This document shows positions 1 through 8,729 of a stretch of DNA of 64,000 nucleotides, piece by piece. The notes beneath the pieces are model-generated. The model saw nothing but the letters and a program-made list of their open reading frames with translations. It did no database searches and was not told the origin of the DNA. Position 1 is the stretch's first letter. Each line of letters opens with the position of its first letter. The stretch comes from Mycolicibacterium moriokaense (lineage in GTDB: Bacteria > Actinomycetota > Actinomycetes > Mycobacteriales > Mycobacteriaceae): contig NZ_QJJU01000004.1 in the NCBI RefSeq assembly GCF_003201655.1, positions 248,001-312,000 of the forward strand, in the 5' to 3' direction. The translations under genes and the position numbers were made by a program.

Positions 1-1
1 C

Positions 2-598
2 CGGATCGGCAAAGCGATCATCGAGCACTTGGCTAATGGCGCAATGACGTTGCCCTACTGGATGATCTACGACGACAGGGACGGCCCGGTACCCCCCGTG
101 AAGGCCACCAACGTGTCGATGGTCGAGTCCGAACGGTACGTCGAGGCCGGCCTTTGGCATACCGCGGAGACGCTGCCCGAATTGGCGGCGAAAATCGGCG
201 TCAACGCCGACAACCTGGTGTCGACGGTGAAGCGGTTCAACGGATTCGTCACCGCGGGCATCGATGAGGACTTCGGTCGAGGCGACGAGGCCTACGATCG
301 TGCGTTCTCGGGTGGCGAGTCACCGATGGTGCCGATCGAGAAGGCCCCGTTTCATGCCGCCGCGTTCGGGCTTTCCGATTTGGGCACCAAGGGCGGACTC
401 GTCACCGATTCCCACGCTCGCGTGCTCGATACCGACGGCGATCCAATCGGCGGCCTCTACGCGGCGGGCAACACGATGGCCTCGGTCACCGGAACCGCAT
501 ACCCCGGCGGCGGCACCCCGATCGGAGCGTCGATGCTGTTCAGCCATCTCGCTGCCCTCGACATGGCCACGAAAGACACAGGAGGATCTGCCCTATGA
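2..598 (+). CDS. FAD-binding 3-ketosteroid dehydrogenase-like flavoprotein, C-terminal part
   Basis: The frame is open from the left edge of the window, so the N-terminal FAD-binding part lies outside. The 198 residues visible end in the stretch GGLYAAGNTMASVTGTAYP followed by GGGTPIGASML. This is the typical C-terminal FAD-binding segment of 3-ketosteroid-delta1-dehydrogenases and related fumarate-reductase-type flavoproteins, which use FAD to desaturate or oxidise a cyclic substrate. The stop overlaps the start of the following SDR gene (ATGA), so the two are co-transcribed. The exact substrate cannot be read from this fragment; a steroid or another cyclic ketone is most likely. The family is clear, the function less so. 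Confidence 0.8.
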   Translation, partial: RIGKAIIEHLANGAMTLPYWMIYDDRDGPVPPVKATNVSMVESERYVEAGLWHTAETLPELAAKIGVNADNLVSTVKRFNGFVTAGIDEDFGRGDEAYDRAFSGGESPMVPIEKAPFHAAAFGLSDLGTKGGLVTDSHARVLDTDGDPIGGLYAAGNTMASVTGTAYPGGGTPIGASMLFSHLAALDMATKDTGGSAL

Positions 599-1401
599 CA
601 TCTCTTCAGCGATACAGCGACCGTCGCGTCCTGATCACCGGCGGTGGTTCCGGCATCGGGCAAGCGACCGTGCTCCGCATCTTGGACGAAGGCGGCCGGG
701 TCGTCGCCGCCGATATCAGCGAGTCGGGCCTCAAGGACACCGTCGCGAAGGCCGATCCGCACGGCGACCGGCTGAGCACCCTCGTCATGGACGTCGGCGA
801 CGAGCAGTCGGTCCGGAGCGGCGTGGCGCAGGCGGTCGCGGCGCTCGGCGGCCTGGACACCCTGGTCAACGTGGCCGGAATCCTGCGGTCGGCTCATTTC
901 GTCGACATCACCCTTGCCGACTTCGAGCAGGTGCTGCGGATCAACCTCGTCGGCACCTTCCTTGTGACCAGGGAAGCCATCCCCGCGTTGCGCACCGGCA
1001 ACGATCCCGCCGTTGTCAATTTCAGCTCAACCTCGGCCGCCTTCGCGCACCCCTACATGGCCGCCTACGCCGCGTCCAAGGGCGGGGTCCAAGCGATGAC
1101 GCACGCGCTGGCGCTGGAGTTCGCAAAGGAACGCATCCGCTTCAATTCGGTCCAGCCGGGCTCGATATCGTCCGGAATGACCGATGGCACAGGCGAATCC
1201 AAGCAGAGCATCGGGCCGGGACTGCCAGAGGATGCGGACTACTCCCTGTTCGGCAAGATCACTGCGGTGTTGCCGGTCGAAGGCGGAGGGATCTTCGCCA
1301 AGCCCGACGCGGTCGCCGCGGTTGTCGCGATGCTCGGCTCGACGGACGCCTACTTCGTGACCGGAACAGAGGTGCGCGTCGACGGTGGAACGCACATGTA
1401 A
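595..1401 (+). CDS. SDR-family NAD(P)-dependent oxidoreductase
   Basis: A classical short-chain dehydrogenase/reductase of 268 residues. The nucleotide-binding motif TGGGSGIG is at residues 15-22, the NVAG motif near 92-95, the catalytic serine in the NFSSTS stretch near 142-147, and the YxxxK pair at Tyr158 and Lys162. The acidic Asp40 after beta-2 points to NAD(H) preference. The ATG overlaps the stop of the flavoprotein upstream and the next gene starts 11 bp downstream, so it belongs to a three-gene oxidoreductase operon. It probably interconverts a hydroxyl and a keto group on the substrate of the neighbouring enzymes. The substrate is unknown. Confidence 0.88.
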   Translation: MTSLQRYSDRRVLITGGGSGIGQATVLRILDEGGRVVAADISESGLKDTVAKADPHGDRLSTLVMDVGDEQSVRSGVAQAVAALGGLDTLVNVAGILRSAHFVDITLADFEQVLRINLVGTFLVTREAIPALRTGNDPAVVNFSSTSAAFAHPYMAAYAASKGGVQAMTHALALEFAKERIRFNSVQPGSISSGMTDGTGESKQSIGPGLPEDADYSLFGKITAVLPVEGGGIFAKPDAVAAVVAMLGSTDAYFVTGTEVRVDGGTHM

Positions 1402-1411
1402 ATTGCTGCCT

Positions 1412-2455
1412 ATGGGCAGACCCTTACGCGTCATCCAGTGGACGACCGGCAACATCGGGCGGCGGTCGCTGCACGCCATCATCGGGCGCGACGACATGGA
1501 ACTGGTCGGTGTCTATGCGCACGGTGCCGACAAGGTCGGCGTCGACGCGGCCGAACTGGCCGGCTGGCCCGAGCCCACCGGGGTGACGGCCACCAACGAC
1601 ATCGACGAACTGCTGGCACTGGCGCCCGATGCCTGTTGTTACAACCCCCTGTGGCCGAACATCGACGAGCTCAGTCGGCTCCTCGAGTCCGGCGTCAACG
1701 TGTGCTCCAGCGCGGCGTGGATCACCGGGGGCAAGCAGTCGCCGGAAGACCTGGAGCGCATCCGGAAGGCTTGCGAGAAGGGCAATTCCACCATCTTCGG
1801 GAGCGGCGCCCACCCCGGTATGACCAACATGGTTGGCATGGTGCTCAGCGGGTCCTGCGAGCGCGTCGACGAAATCCGCATCACCGAGTCGGTGGACTGC
1901 TCGACCTACGAGTCGGCGGGCACCCAAACCGCGATGGGCTTCTCGCAGGATCCCGACACCCCCGGCCTTGCCGAAACCGTTCGGCGAGAGAGCGAGGTCT
2001 TCGCAGAATCGGCCGCCATGATGGCCGACGCGATCGGCGCCAAGCTCGACCGAATGACCTTCGACGTGCAATTCACGGCCGCCACCGATGACACGGATCT
2101 CGGCTTCATGCAGATCCCGAAGGGCACCGTCGGCAGCGTCTACGGCTACCACCGTGGCTGGGTCGGTGACCGCAACGTCGTCAGCGTGGGCTTCAACTGG
2201 ACCATGGGTGACCATGTCACCCCGCCCAAGCCGCTTGAGCACGGCCACGTCATCCAGGTGTTCGGCCTGCCCAACATGCGCACCGTGCTGCACTGCCTGC
2301 CACCAAAGGACTGGACCGAGCCGGGGTTCATGGGCCTCGGCATGATCTACACGGCCCTGCCGGTGACGAACGCCGTGCCCGCGGTCGTCGCCGCCCCGCC
2401 AGGCATCGTCACGTTGAAGGATCTGCCGCCGGTTACCGGCCGCGCTGCCGTTTAA
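1412..2455 (+). CDS. dihydrodipicolinate reductase-like NAD(P)-dependent oxidoreductase
   Basis: A 347-residue protein that opens with a Rossmann motif, QWTTGNIGRRSL, at about residues 9-20. This is typical of the large mycobacterial family annotated as dihydrodipicolinate reductase N-terminal domain or NAD(P)H-dependent amine dehydrogenase-like. It is not DapB itself, being longer and lacking the DapB C-terminal signature. The ATG at 1412 is chosen because it lies just after the SDR stop; an in-frame GTG at 1385 would overlap the SDR gene. In mycobacteria such genes often sit in steroid or aromatic degradation clusters, which agrees with the two upstream oxidoreductases. The reaction is unknown. 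Confidence 0.78.
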   Translation: MGRPLRVIQWTTGNIGRRSLHAIIGRDDMELVGVYAHGADKVGVDAAELAGWPEPTGVTATNDIDELLALAPDACCYNPLWPNIDELSRLLESGVNVCSSAAWITGGKQSPEDLERIRKACEKGNSTIFGSGAHPGMTNMVGMVLSGSCERVDEIRITESVDCSTYESAGTQTAMGFSQDPDTPGLAETVRRESEVFAESAAMMADAIGAKLDRMTFDVQFTAATDDTDLGFMQIPKGTVGSVYGYHRGWVGDRNVVSVGFNWTMGDHVTPPKPLEHGHVIQVFGLPNMRTVLHCLPPKDWTEPGFMGLGMIYTALPVTNAVPAVVAAPPGIVTLKDLPPVTGRAAV

Positions 2456-2458
2456 CGC

Positions 2459-3085
2459 TCAAATGTGCTGCACGAGTTTGGCTTTGCCGGGCCCGTCGAG
2501 ATCATCCAGTGCGGTACGGCGCCCTGCCATCGCCATCAAGAGAGCCTCGCCGCTCCCCCGTACCTCGGGTCCCTTCCCGTACGCCCAATGCAGATCGGTG
2601 GCGACAAGGTGCACACCCCGCGCCCGCCAGGCACCGCGGATGGTCGGGGCGAAGCGGGCGAAATCCAGCGCAGTGCGCAGTCGCTCGGGGTCGATGGTGC
2701 GCGGCAGGCCGATCGACCGCCGGATGTCCTGCTGGTGGATCATGCCGTCGGTGAGTGCGATCCTGCCGCCGAAACCTCCCGTCAGCCCATGTAGCTCGGT
2801 GTTGGCGCGGATCATCGCGGTGATCTGGTCCGGCGTCCTGTGGGCGTAGTCGGCGACACCGATCGCATTGATGCGATCGGTGTTGAGCCGCCCCTTCAGG
2901 AAGCGGCCAACCAGACCGCCAGTGGTGAGTTCGTCGTAGCTGACGGTGTGAACGGCGACCTCTCGGACGCTCCATAGTTCACACAACGTCGGACTGTCCC
3001 ACTGCTGCGGCGTCAATCCGTCCAGCAGCGCGGCGAACTCTTCGCGCTCGTCGCGCGCCATCTGTACCGTGTCTGCAGGTGTCAT
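2459..3085 (-). CDS. maleylpyruvate isomerase-like mycothiol-dependent family protein
   Basis: A 208-residue DinB/MDMPI-fold protein. The N-terminal half carries the family signature TLCELWSVREVAVHT, in which the Cys-x-x-Trp and the following His are typical of mycothiol-dependent maleylpyruvate isomerase-like proteins. These metal-dependent enzymes use mycothiol, the actinobacterial thiol cofactor. The ATG at 3085 overlaps the stop of the AHSA1-domain gene, making this the last gene of an arsR-ahsa1-mdmpi operon. The linked regulator and the small ligand-binding protein suggest a detoxification or stress role, but the substrate is unknown. Confidence 0.72.
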   Translation of the reverse strand: MTPADTVQMARDEREEFAALLDGLTPQQWDSPTLCELWSVREVAVHTVSYDELTTGGLVGRFLKGRLNTDRINAIGVADYAHRTPDQITAMIRANTELHGLTGGFGGRIALTDGMIHQQDIRRSIGLPRTIDPERLRTALDFARFAPTIRGAWRARGVHLVATDLHWAYGKGPEVRGSGEALLMAMAGRRTALDDLDGPGKAKLVQHI

Positions 3086-3561
3086 CACTCGCCAAACAGG
3101 TTGGCGTAGCGGCCGAGGTATAGCGGCCAGCCGGCATCGCCATCGACTCCCGCAGCGACGGATTCCCAACCCTCACCGTGGCGTTCGATGTTTCGGTGTT
3201 CCAATTCCACGCGGGTGCGCTGCGCGGACTCGGCAATGAACCGGACTTCGACTTCACTCCCGCGTGCGGGGTCGGTTTCCAGTTGCCAGGTGGGTCCGAT
3301 ATCCCAAGTGAACACAACACGATTCGGCGGCTCGTAGGCGACGATGCGCGCCCACTTGCACACGCTGCCGTCGACGCCGCGGTCATAGATATGTCCACCG
3401 ACTCGGGGTTCGAACACCGTCTCCTCGATGGGAACCTCGAGCAGGTTGTGTTCGCGGGGCTTGAAGTCGCCGAACTTCTCTGTGAACACGTGAAATGCCC
3501 GGTCCAGTGGCGCGTTGACGACAACATCGTGACGAATGGTCGTCGGTCGCATTTGGGTCAT
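3085..3561 (-). CDS. SRPBCC / AHSA1-domain protein
   Basis: A 158-residue START/Bet v1-fold (SRPBCC) protein of the AHSA1 type, with an N-terminal strand IRHDVVVNAPLDRAFHVFT followed by a helix and the segment RVVFTWDIGPTWQLE. Such proteins bind hydrophobic ligands in a deep pocket. In actinobacteria they are very often paired with a small ArsR regulator, as here. Both ends overlap neighbours as ATGA: the ArsR stop at its start and the MDMPI-like start at its end. The ATG at 3561 was chosen because of that coupling. The ligand is unknown. Confidence 0.82.
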   Translation of the reverse strand: MTQMRPTTIRHDVVVNAPLDRAFHVFTEKFGDFKPREHNLLEVPIEETVFEPRVGGHIYDRGVDGSVCKWARIVAYEPPNRVVFTWDIGPTWQLETDPARGSEVEVRFIAESAQRTRVELEHRNIERHGEGWESVAAGVDGDAGWPLYLGRYANLFGE

Positions 3562-3881
3562 GATTCGTCTCCTTCCATACGCTCGACGGTCTCCTTGAAA
3601 CCGGCAAGAGTCTGCACCCAGAACCGATCGAGATCGGCACGCAAGGCTTCGAGGCCGGTTGGATCCAACTGATAGAGCCGGCGCGTCCCGGCGGCGCGGT
3701 CGCATACCAACCCGGCACGCTTGAGGACTTTGAGGTGTTGCGACACCGCCGGTCTGCTGACAGGCAGGTCTCGAGCCAGTTCACCGACTGCCAGCGGCCC
3801 GTGGGCAAGGCGTTCCACGATTGACCGTCGGGTGCGATCAGCCAGCGCAACCCAGACGTCCGCCTCTTGGTAAGTGGCCAC
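3558..3881 (-). CDS. ArsR-family winged-helix transcriptional regulator
   Basis: A compact 107-residue winged-helix repressor. It has the typical opening VWVALADRTRRSIVERL, a recognition helix in SRPAVSQHLKVLKRAGLV and a wing ending in RRLYQLD. No metal-binding cysteine pair of the ArsR/CmtR kind is present; the only Cys is in LVCDRA. It probably senses an organic ligand or the partner protein, not a metal. The GTG at 3881 follows a perfect inverted repeat at 3886-3903 by four bases, so the transcript would be almost leaderless and the repressor would cover its own start. It leads the arsR-ahsa1-mdmpi operon. Confidence 0.88.
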   Translation of the reverse strand: MATYQEADVWVALADRTRRSIVERLAHGPLAVGELARDLPVSRPAVSQHLKVLKRAGLVCDRAAGTRRLYQLDPTGLEALRADLDRFWVQTLAGFKETVERMEGDES

Positions 3882-3885
3882 GAAC

Positions 3886-3903
3886 GGTAAGTTACCACTT
3901 ACC
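3886..3903 (-). promoter_or_regulatory. probable ArsR autoregulatory operator
   Basis: Perfect inverted repeat GGTAAGT-tacc-ACTTACC, two 7-bp arms around 4 bp, ending four bases before the GTG start of the ArsR gene. Its symmetry and place are those expected for binding by a dimeric winged-helix repressor. Seen in the sequence; the regulator assignment is inference. Confidence 0.6.
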
Positions 3904-3946
3904 GATGTGGGTATCAATGGGTTACTGAGTGGACTCGGAAGGGTTA

Positions 3947-4783
3947 CTACTCGGCGATCTGTAGAGCGACGCCAACCGCTCCGCGACCGACGTGAATCGA
4001 CAGCACCGGCCCCATATCGGTGACAAACAGCGACTCGATCTGGGGCAACCGCGTCGTCAGCGCCGCGCCGATCTCGTCGGCGGCGTCGTGGTTGTCGACA
4101 TGGTGTACCGCGATGGCCGCTTGACGGTCGCCGACAATATCGGCCACCCGCTCGACCAATGCCGCATGCGCCTTGGTGACCGTCCGGATCCGCTGATCCA
4201 GCACCAAGCGGCCGTCGACGTCGAGACAGAGCAGGGGCTTGAGCGCCAGCGCGGTTCCCAGCCACGACGCCCCCTTGCGGATGCGGCCGCTGCGCCGCAG
4301 ATTGTCCAACCGGTGCACGACTAGGAACACATGCCCGCGGGACTGCGCCGAACGAGCCACCGCCTCAACGGCATCGATATCGGCACCTGAACCAGCGGCA
4401 CGCGCCGCCGCCAGCGCGACGAAGCCGACACCCATCGCCGCCGAACGCGAGTTGACCACCCGCACCGCTGAGCCGAACTCGCGCGCCGTCTGCACGGCGG
4501 AGCTGTACGTGCTGGACAGAGCCGCCGACAGATGCACCGCGACCACCCCGTCGCCGTCGCTGTCACTCAGCGCGTGCTGGTAGGTCTCGGCGAGTTCCGC
4601 GGGCGTGGCACCGGCGGTGGTTACCCGAGCCCGATCGTGAATGTCGAAGGGCACGTCGTCGACCCCGTCACGCAGGTCGTCCCCGTCGACGAGCACATGC
4701 AGTGGCACCTGCCGGATATCGAACTGCTTGAGCTCATCTGGCTCCAAGCGCGACGACGAATCAGTCACCACGATCACAGCCAT
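3947..4783 (-). CDS. DegV-family (fatty-acid-binding fold) protein
   Basis: A 278-residue DegV family protein. It has the N-terminal VVTDSSSRL motif, the TTAGATPAE segment and the fatty-acid headgroup-binding segment SAALSSTYSSA. DegV proteins bind a fatty acid between two domains and in other bacteria hand it to fatty acid kinase FakA. The ATG at 4783 lies 2 bp after the octT stop. The position matches M. tuberculosis Rv2417c. Its place directly after an octanoyltransferase gene makes an acyl-carrier role attractive, but that is inference. Confidence 0.85.
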   Translation of the reverse strand: MAVIVVTDSSSRLEPDELKQFDIRQVPLHVLVDGDDLRDGVDDVPFDIHDRARVTTAGATPAELAETYQHALSDSDGDGVVAVHLSAALSSTYSSAVQTAREFGSAVRVVNSRSAAMGVGFVALAAARAAGSGADIDAVEAVARSAQSRGHVFLVVHRLDNLRRSGRIRKGASWLGTALALKPLLCLDVDGRLVLDQRIRTVTKAHAALVERVADIVGDRQAAIAVHHVDNHDAADEIGAALTTRLPQIESLFVTDMGPVLSIHVGRGAVGVALQIAE

Positions 4784-4785
4784 GG

Positions 4786-5517
4786 CTACCGCGAATCCTC
4801 TTGCTGCACACCGGCTTCTGCGAGTGCCTTGAGCATCAGATCGGCGACGGCCTGGTGTGCCTCGAAGTTCCAGTGGATGCCGTCGGGATTGCCTCGACCG
4901 CTCATGACTTGCTCGGCAACCGCCGCCTTGAGATCGACGAGTGGGATGTCGTGCTGCTCCGCCCATTCGCTGATCGCCTTGACGGTGCCCGCCCTGCCGT
5001 GGTGCGCTTTGCCGTACGTCTCGGCGACGTGGACCGATGGCAGCGACGCGACCATCGGTATTCCTGGCCGATTGAAGTCGATTGCCCCACGGGTCATTTC
5101 GAGGTACTGGGCGGAAAGATGCGGCGGAAGGGCGGCGGGCGACACCGGCGACAGCCGGGGCTGCAGCCAGCCGTAACCGTCGCGCGCCCAGCGCCGAAGC
5201 CACGCGGGCCGGATGTACCGGATAAATTCGCGTAGCGCGGTGGGCAGCGGCGACGGCAGCGAATCCATGCCGCCCGTCGCGAAGATCACCGCGCCTGCCC
5301 TTGGCAACGCCGCCCACGCCCGCGGGTCCTGGGTGGCGGCCCACCAGATGTCTCTGCATGTCCAGCCGATCCGACCGATCAGTTCGACGTCCCAACCAAG
5401 ATGATTAGCAACGATATTCGGCCAGATGCGGGGGTCGTCGGCGGGCAGCCCGCCCGTCGGCCCGTAGTAGGACAGCGAGTCGCAGAAGACGAGAAGCGTT
5501 GGCGTGTCAGAGGACAT
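4786..5517 (-). CDS. octT: diglucosylglycerate octanoyltransferase (SGNH fold)
   Basis: A 243-residue SGNH-hydrolase-like protein matching M. tuberculosis Rv2418c in content and gene order. OctT transfers octanoate to diglucosylglycerate, an early intermediate of the cytoplasmic methylglucose lipopolysaccharides (MGLP) of mycobacteria. The nucleophile block reads FCDSL, with Ser14 as likely nucleophile, and the C-terminal catalytic pair is Asp212 and His215 in the NPDGIHW block. The gene overlaps the end of gpgP by 11 bp, so two MGLP enzymes are translated together, followed by degV. The assignment rests on motifs and synteny. Confidence 0.85.
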   Translation of the reverse strand: MSSDTPTLLVFCDSLSYYGPTGGLPADDPRIWPNIVANHLGWDVELIGRIGWTCRDIWWAATQDPRAWAALPRAGAVIFATGGMDSLPSPLPTALREFIRYIRPAWLRRWARDGYGWLQPRLSPVSPAALPPHLSAQYLEMTRGAIDFNRPGIPMVASLPSVHVAETYGKAHHGRAGTVKAISEWAEQHDIPLVDLKAAVAEQVMSGRGNPDGIHWNFEAHQAVADLMLKALAEAGVQQEDSR

Positions 5518-6175
5518 CGTTGGCGACCTGTGCCGAGGCGTTCCACACGTCGAGCCGCCAGCGGATACTGTCCAGCGCGGCGCCGGCCTGCGAATGCCCG
5601 GACAGCTGCACCCAACTGCAGTTGCCCATGCCGCCGAGCACCGGCCAGTTGTCGACCGGTAGCGAAAGAAGCGCCGCGGTCAGCGCGGCGATCAGGCCGC
5701 CGTGTGCCACCAGGACCACCGGCCGCTCGGGTTCATCGACGCCCCACTCGGTCTGGTCGGCAACGAGCTCAGCCAGCAGCGGCATGCTGCGCGCGGCGAC
5801 GTCGACCCGGCTCTCGCCACCATGCGGCGCCCATCGTGCGTTGTCTCGCCACGCCAGCCGCGCGCCGGGGGCCGCGGCATCGACCTCGACATGGGTCATT
5901 CCCTGCCAGTCACCGAGGTGCGTTTCGCGCAGCCGAGTGTCGACGAGCACCGGCATCCCCGACCGCTCGCCAAGCGCGACCGCGGTATCCAGTGCACGCC
6001 GCAGGTCCGACGACACGATGATGAGTGGTTGCCGCTTAGCCAACACCTCGGCGGCGGCGACGGCCTGCTCACGACCCAGGTCGGACAGCTCGGTGTCGAG
6101 CTGGCCCTGCATCCGGCTGCCCGCGTTGTATTCCGTCTGCCCGTGCCGCAGCATCACCAGGCGGCGCACCCTCAT
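5507..6175 (-). CDS. gpgP: glucosyl-3-phosphoglycerate phosphatase (histidine phosphatase family)
   Basis: A 222-residue histidine phosphatase (phosphoglycerate mutase-like) with the catalytic block LRHGQTEYN at residues 9-17, His11 being the phospho-acceptor, and the second catalytic histidine in VLVAHGGL. By synteny it corresponds to Rv2419c, GpgP, which dephosphorylates glucosyl-3-phosphoglycerate to glucosylglycerate in the second step of MGLP synthesis. The start overlaps the rsfS stop (ATGA) and the end overlaps octT. From sequence alone it could also be called a generic phosphoglycerate mutase-like phosphatase. Confidence 0.87.
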   Translation of the reverse strand: MRVRRLVMLRHGQTEYNAGSRMQGQLDTELSDLGREQAVAAAEVLAKRQPLIIVSSDLRRALDTAVALGERSGMPVLVDTRLRETHLGDWQGMTHVEVDAAAPGARLAWRDNARWAPHGGESRVDVAARSMPLLAELVADQTEWGVDEPERPVVLVAHGGLIAALTAALLSLPVDNWPVLGGMGNCSWVQLSGHSQAGAALDSIRWRLDVWNASAQVANDVL

Positions 6176-6540
6176 GGCGTGGCGTCCAGATCCACCGGTA
6201 TGACGGGGCAGTCACGCCACAACCGGTCAAGGGCGTAGAAGTCACGCTCGTCCTGGTGCTGGATGTGCACGACGATGTCGATGTAGTCGAGCAGCGTCCA
6301 TCGACCCTCACGGGCGCCCTCGCGGCGGGCGGGTTTGTACCCCGCGAGGCGCATCTTTTCCTCGACCTCGTCGACGATCGCATTGACCTGGCGCTCGTTG
6401 GACGCCGATGCGATGACGAAGCAGTCGGTGATGACGAGCTGTCCGGACACGTCGATCATGACGACGTCCTCGGCGAGCTTGGCCGCGGCAGCATGCGCCG
6501 CCGTGGTGGCCATCTTGACTGCTTCGTCGGTGGCGGTCAT
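6172..6540 (-). CDS. rsfS: ribosomal silencing factor RsfS
   Basis: A 122-residue RsfS/Iojap protein with the typical segments [35 protein letters not shown] and [15 protein letters not shown]. RsfS binds ribosomal protein L14 on the 50S subunit and blocks joining of the subunits when nutrients are scarce. ATGA overlaps link it to nadD upstream and gpgP downstream. The nadD-rsfS pair is conserved in many bacteria. Confidence 0.95.
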   Translation of the reverse strand: MTATDEAVKMATTAAHAAAAKLAEDVVMIDVSGQLVITDCFVIASASNERQVNAIVDEVEEKMRLAGYKPARREGAREGRWTLLDYIDIVVHIQHQDERDFYALDRLWRDCPVIPVDLDATP

Positions 6541-7178
6541 CGCCGGTTCCCGTCTTTCGTCACGATCGGCTGGGCGGCGTAGAGCTGGCGCTTGGTCACG
6601 TACTGGACGACGCCGTCGGGCACCAGGTACCAGATCGGACGGTCTGCTGCCGCACGCTTGCGGCAGTCGGTGGACGAGATCGCCAGCGCGGGCACCTCGA
6701 CGAGGGTGAGCGCATCGGGCGGCAGCTCCTCGAGCGCCGCCTTGATGTGTTTCCCGTCGAGCTCGTAGCCCGGGCGGCTGACGCCGACGAATCTGGCGAT
6801 CGAGAACATCTCCTCCCAGTTCTGCCACGACAGGATCGATGCAAGGGCATCTGCGCCCGTGATGAAGTAGAGCTCCGAGTCGGGATTCTTGGCGCGCAGA
6901 TCGCGCAGCGTGTCCTTCGTATACGTCGGGCCGCGGCGGTCGATGTCCACCCGGCTCACCGAGAACCGGGGGTTGGACGCGGTCGCGATGACCGTCATCA
7001 GGTAGCGGTCCTCGGCGGCGGAGACGTAGCGGTTGTGCTTCTGCCAGGGCTGGCCGGTCGGGACGAACACCACTTCGTCGAGCTCGAACAGATCGGCAAC
7101 CTCGCTGGCCGCGACCAGGTGCCCATTGTGGATGGGATCGAACGTCCCACCCATCACCCCGAGCCGCCGAGAAGTCAC
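6537..7178 (-). CDS. nadD: nicotinate-nucleotide adenylyltransferase
   Basis: A 213-residue nucleotidyltransferase that adenylates nicotinate mononucleotide to deamido-NAD. The nucleotide-binding motif [11 protein letters not shown] is at residues 10-20 and the ISSTDCR motif at 167-173; both are diagnostic. It leads the nadD-rsfS-gpgP-octT-degV run, whose genes overlap or nearly touch. The glutamine-dependent NAD synthetase nadE, which does the next step, is about 6 kb away in this window. Confidence 0.96.
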   Translation of the reverse strand: MTSRRLGVMGGTFDPIHNGHLVAASEVADLFELDEVVFVPTGQPWQKHNRYVSAAEDRYLMTVIATASNPRFSVSRVDIDRRGPTYTKDTLRDLRAKNPDSELYFITGADALASILSWQNWEEMFSIARFVGVSRPGYELDGKHIKAALEELPPDALTLVEVPALAISSTDCRKRAAADRPIWYLVPDGVVQYVTKRQLYAAQPIVTKDGNRR

Positions 7179-7286
7179 AAACAGCCAGCTTACGGGAGTG
7201 CTCGCGGCGGCTCTTCGCGCGCCGAGATCGACGTTTTGGCGGAGTTCTCTCGCACTTCTGCGCCCGTTTGTCCGTTTGGGCGAAAG

Positions 7287-8729
7287 TTAGACCGGCAGCA
7301 GCTGGTCGATCACCGCGGCCAGCTGCTTGGCCGACCGGCATTCATGCATGGTGATGACGTCTTGATAGCGCGGCACCGCCGAGTCGCCGCTGCCCCACAG
7401 GTGCTTGGGCTCGGGATTGAGCCAGTGTGCGTGCCTGCTGGCGTTGACCATGTGGGCCAACAGGTCGGTTTCCGGGTTGCGGTAGTTGTTGCGCCCGTCG
7501 CCGAGGACCAACAACGAACTGCGCGGCGACAGGACGTTGGGCCAGTTCTCCATGAATGAGACGAACGCGTTGCCGTAGTCGGAGTGGCCGTCGCGTGTGT
7601 AGACGCCCGCTTCGCGGGTGATGCGCTGGACGGCGACGGCGAGGTCGGAGTCCGGACCGAACAGCTCGGTGACTTCGTCGGTGGTGTCTATAAACGCGAA
7701 GACACGCACCCGGGAGAACTGCTGTCGCAGCGCGTGCACCAGCAGCAGCGTGAAGTGGCTGAACCCGGCGACCGAACCCGACACGTCGCACAGCACCACG
7801 AGCTCCGGGCGGGCGGGATGCGGCTTCTTCAGCACCACGTCGATCGGTACGCCGCCGGTGGACATCGACTTGCGCAGCGTCTTGCGCAGATCGATCTCAC
7901 CGGACCGCGACCGTCGCCGCCGCGCCGCCAGTCGAGTCGCCAGCGTGCGGGCCAGCGGCACCACCACGCGCCGCATCTGGCGCAGCTGCTCACCGGAGGC
8001 GCGGAGGAACTCGACGTTCTCCGCAAGCTGCGGGACGCCGTACATCTGCACGTGCTCGCGACCCAGCTGCTCGGCGGTCCGGCGTTTGGTCTCTGCCTCC
8101 ACCATCTTGCGCAACTGCGCGATGCGCTGGGCGGCAAGGGCTTTGGCGATCTGTTCTTGGGTCGGTGTTGGCTCGTCACCGTAGGGGGCGAGCAGCCCGG
8201 CCAGCAGCCTGCCCTCGAGATCGTCGAGGCTCATCGCCTTGAGCGCCTGGTACGACGAGTACGACGGGCCGCGGCTGGAGTTGTAGCGGCCGTAGGCCTC
8301 GACGATCTGGGCGATCATCGCCGCCAGCCGCTCGTCGAGGTTGGCCAGGTCGGCGTTGTCGCTGAGCATGTCGACCAGCTGGGCGCGCAGCGCCTCGATG
8401 TCCTCGGGCGGCAGGCCTTCTGGCGCGTCGTCGTCTTCGTCGTCGTCCAACTGGGTCCGTGCGCCGAGCGCCGCGGGGAAGAACAGGTCGAACATCGCGT
8501 CGTAGGTGTCACGATGGTCGGGCCGACGCAGCACGGCGCACGCGATGCCCTCGCGAAGCGTCTCGCGGTCGCCGAGCCCGAGGACCGACATCACTCGACC
8601 CGCGTCGACGGTCTCCGATGGACCGACTGAAATCCCCTGCCCACGAAGCGCTTCCACGAACTCCACCAGGTGGCCAGGGATTCCGTGCGGCGCCAGCGGC
8701 TGCGGCGGACGGGTGCGACGAATGGCCAT
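7287..8729 (-). CDS. VWA-domain (CoxE-like) protein, partner of MoxR ATPase
   Basis: A 480-residue protein with a C-terminal von Willebrand A domain. The metal-ion-dependent adhesion site DVSGS begins at Asp315 and the later TRDGHSDYGNAF segment supplies further site residues. The N-terminal part has a very acidic patch at about 94-102 and several helices. CoxE-like VWA proteins work with MoxR AAA+ ATPases as chaperone pairs that mature or remodel other proteins. The MoxR gene directly upstream overlaps this start by one base (TGATG). The pair sits after proA as in M. tuberculosis Rv2425c-Rv2427c. The client is unknown. Confidence 0.85.
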   Translation of the reverse strand: MAIRRTRPPQPLAPHGIPGHLVEFVEALRGQGISVGPSETVDAGRVMSVLGLGDRETLREGIACAVLRRPDHRDTYDAMFDLFFPAALGARTQLDDDEDDDAPEGLPPEDIEALRAQLVDMLSDNADLANLDERLAAMIAQIVEAYGRYNSSRGPSYSSYQALKAMSLDDLEGRLLAGLLAPYGDEPTPTQEQIAKALAAQRIAQLRKMVEAETKRRTAEQLGREHVQMYGVPQLAENVEFLRASGEQLRQMRRVVVPLARTLATRLAARRRRSRSGEIDLRKTLRKSMSTGGVPIDVVLKKPHPARPELVVLCDVSGSVAGFSHFTLLLVHALRQQFSRVRVFAFIDTTDEVTELFGPDSDLAVAVQRITREAGVYTRDGHSDYGNAFVSFMENWPNVLSPRSSLLVLGDGRNNYRNPETDLLAHMVNASRHAHWLNPEPKHLWGSGDSAVPRYQDVITMHECRSAKQLAAVIDQLLPV

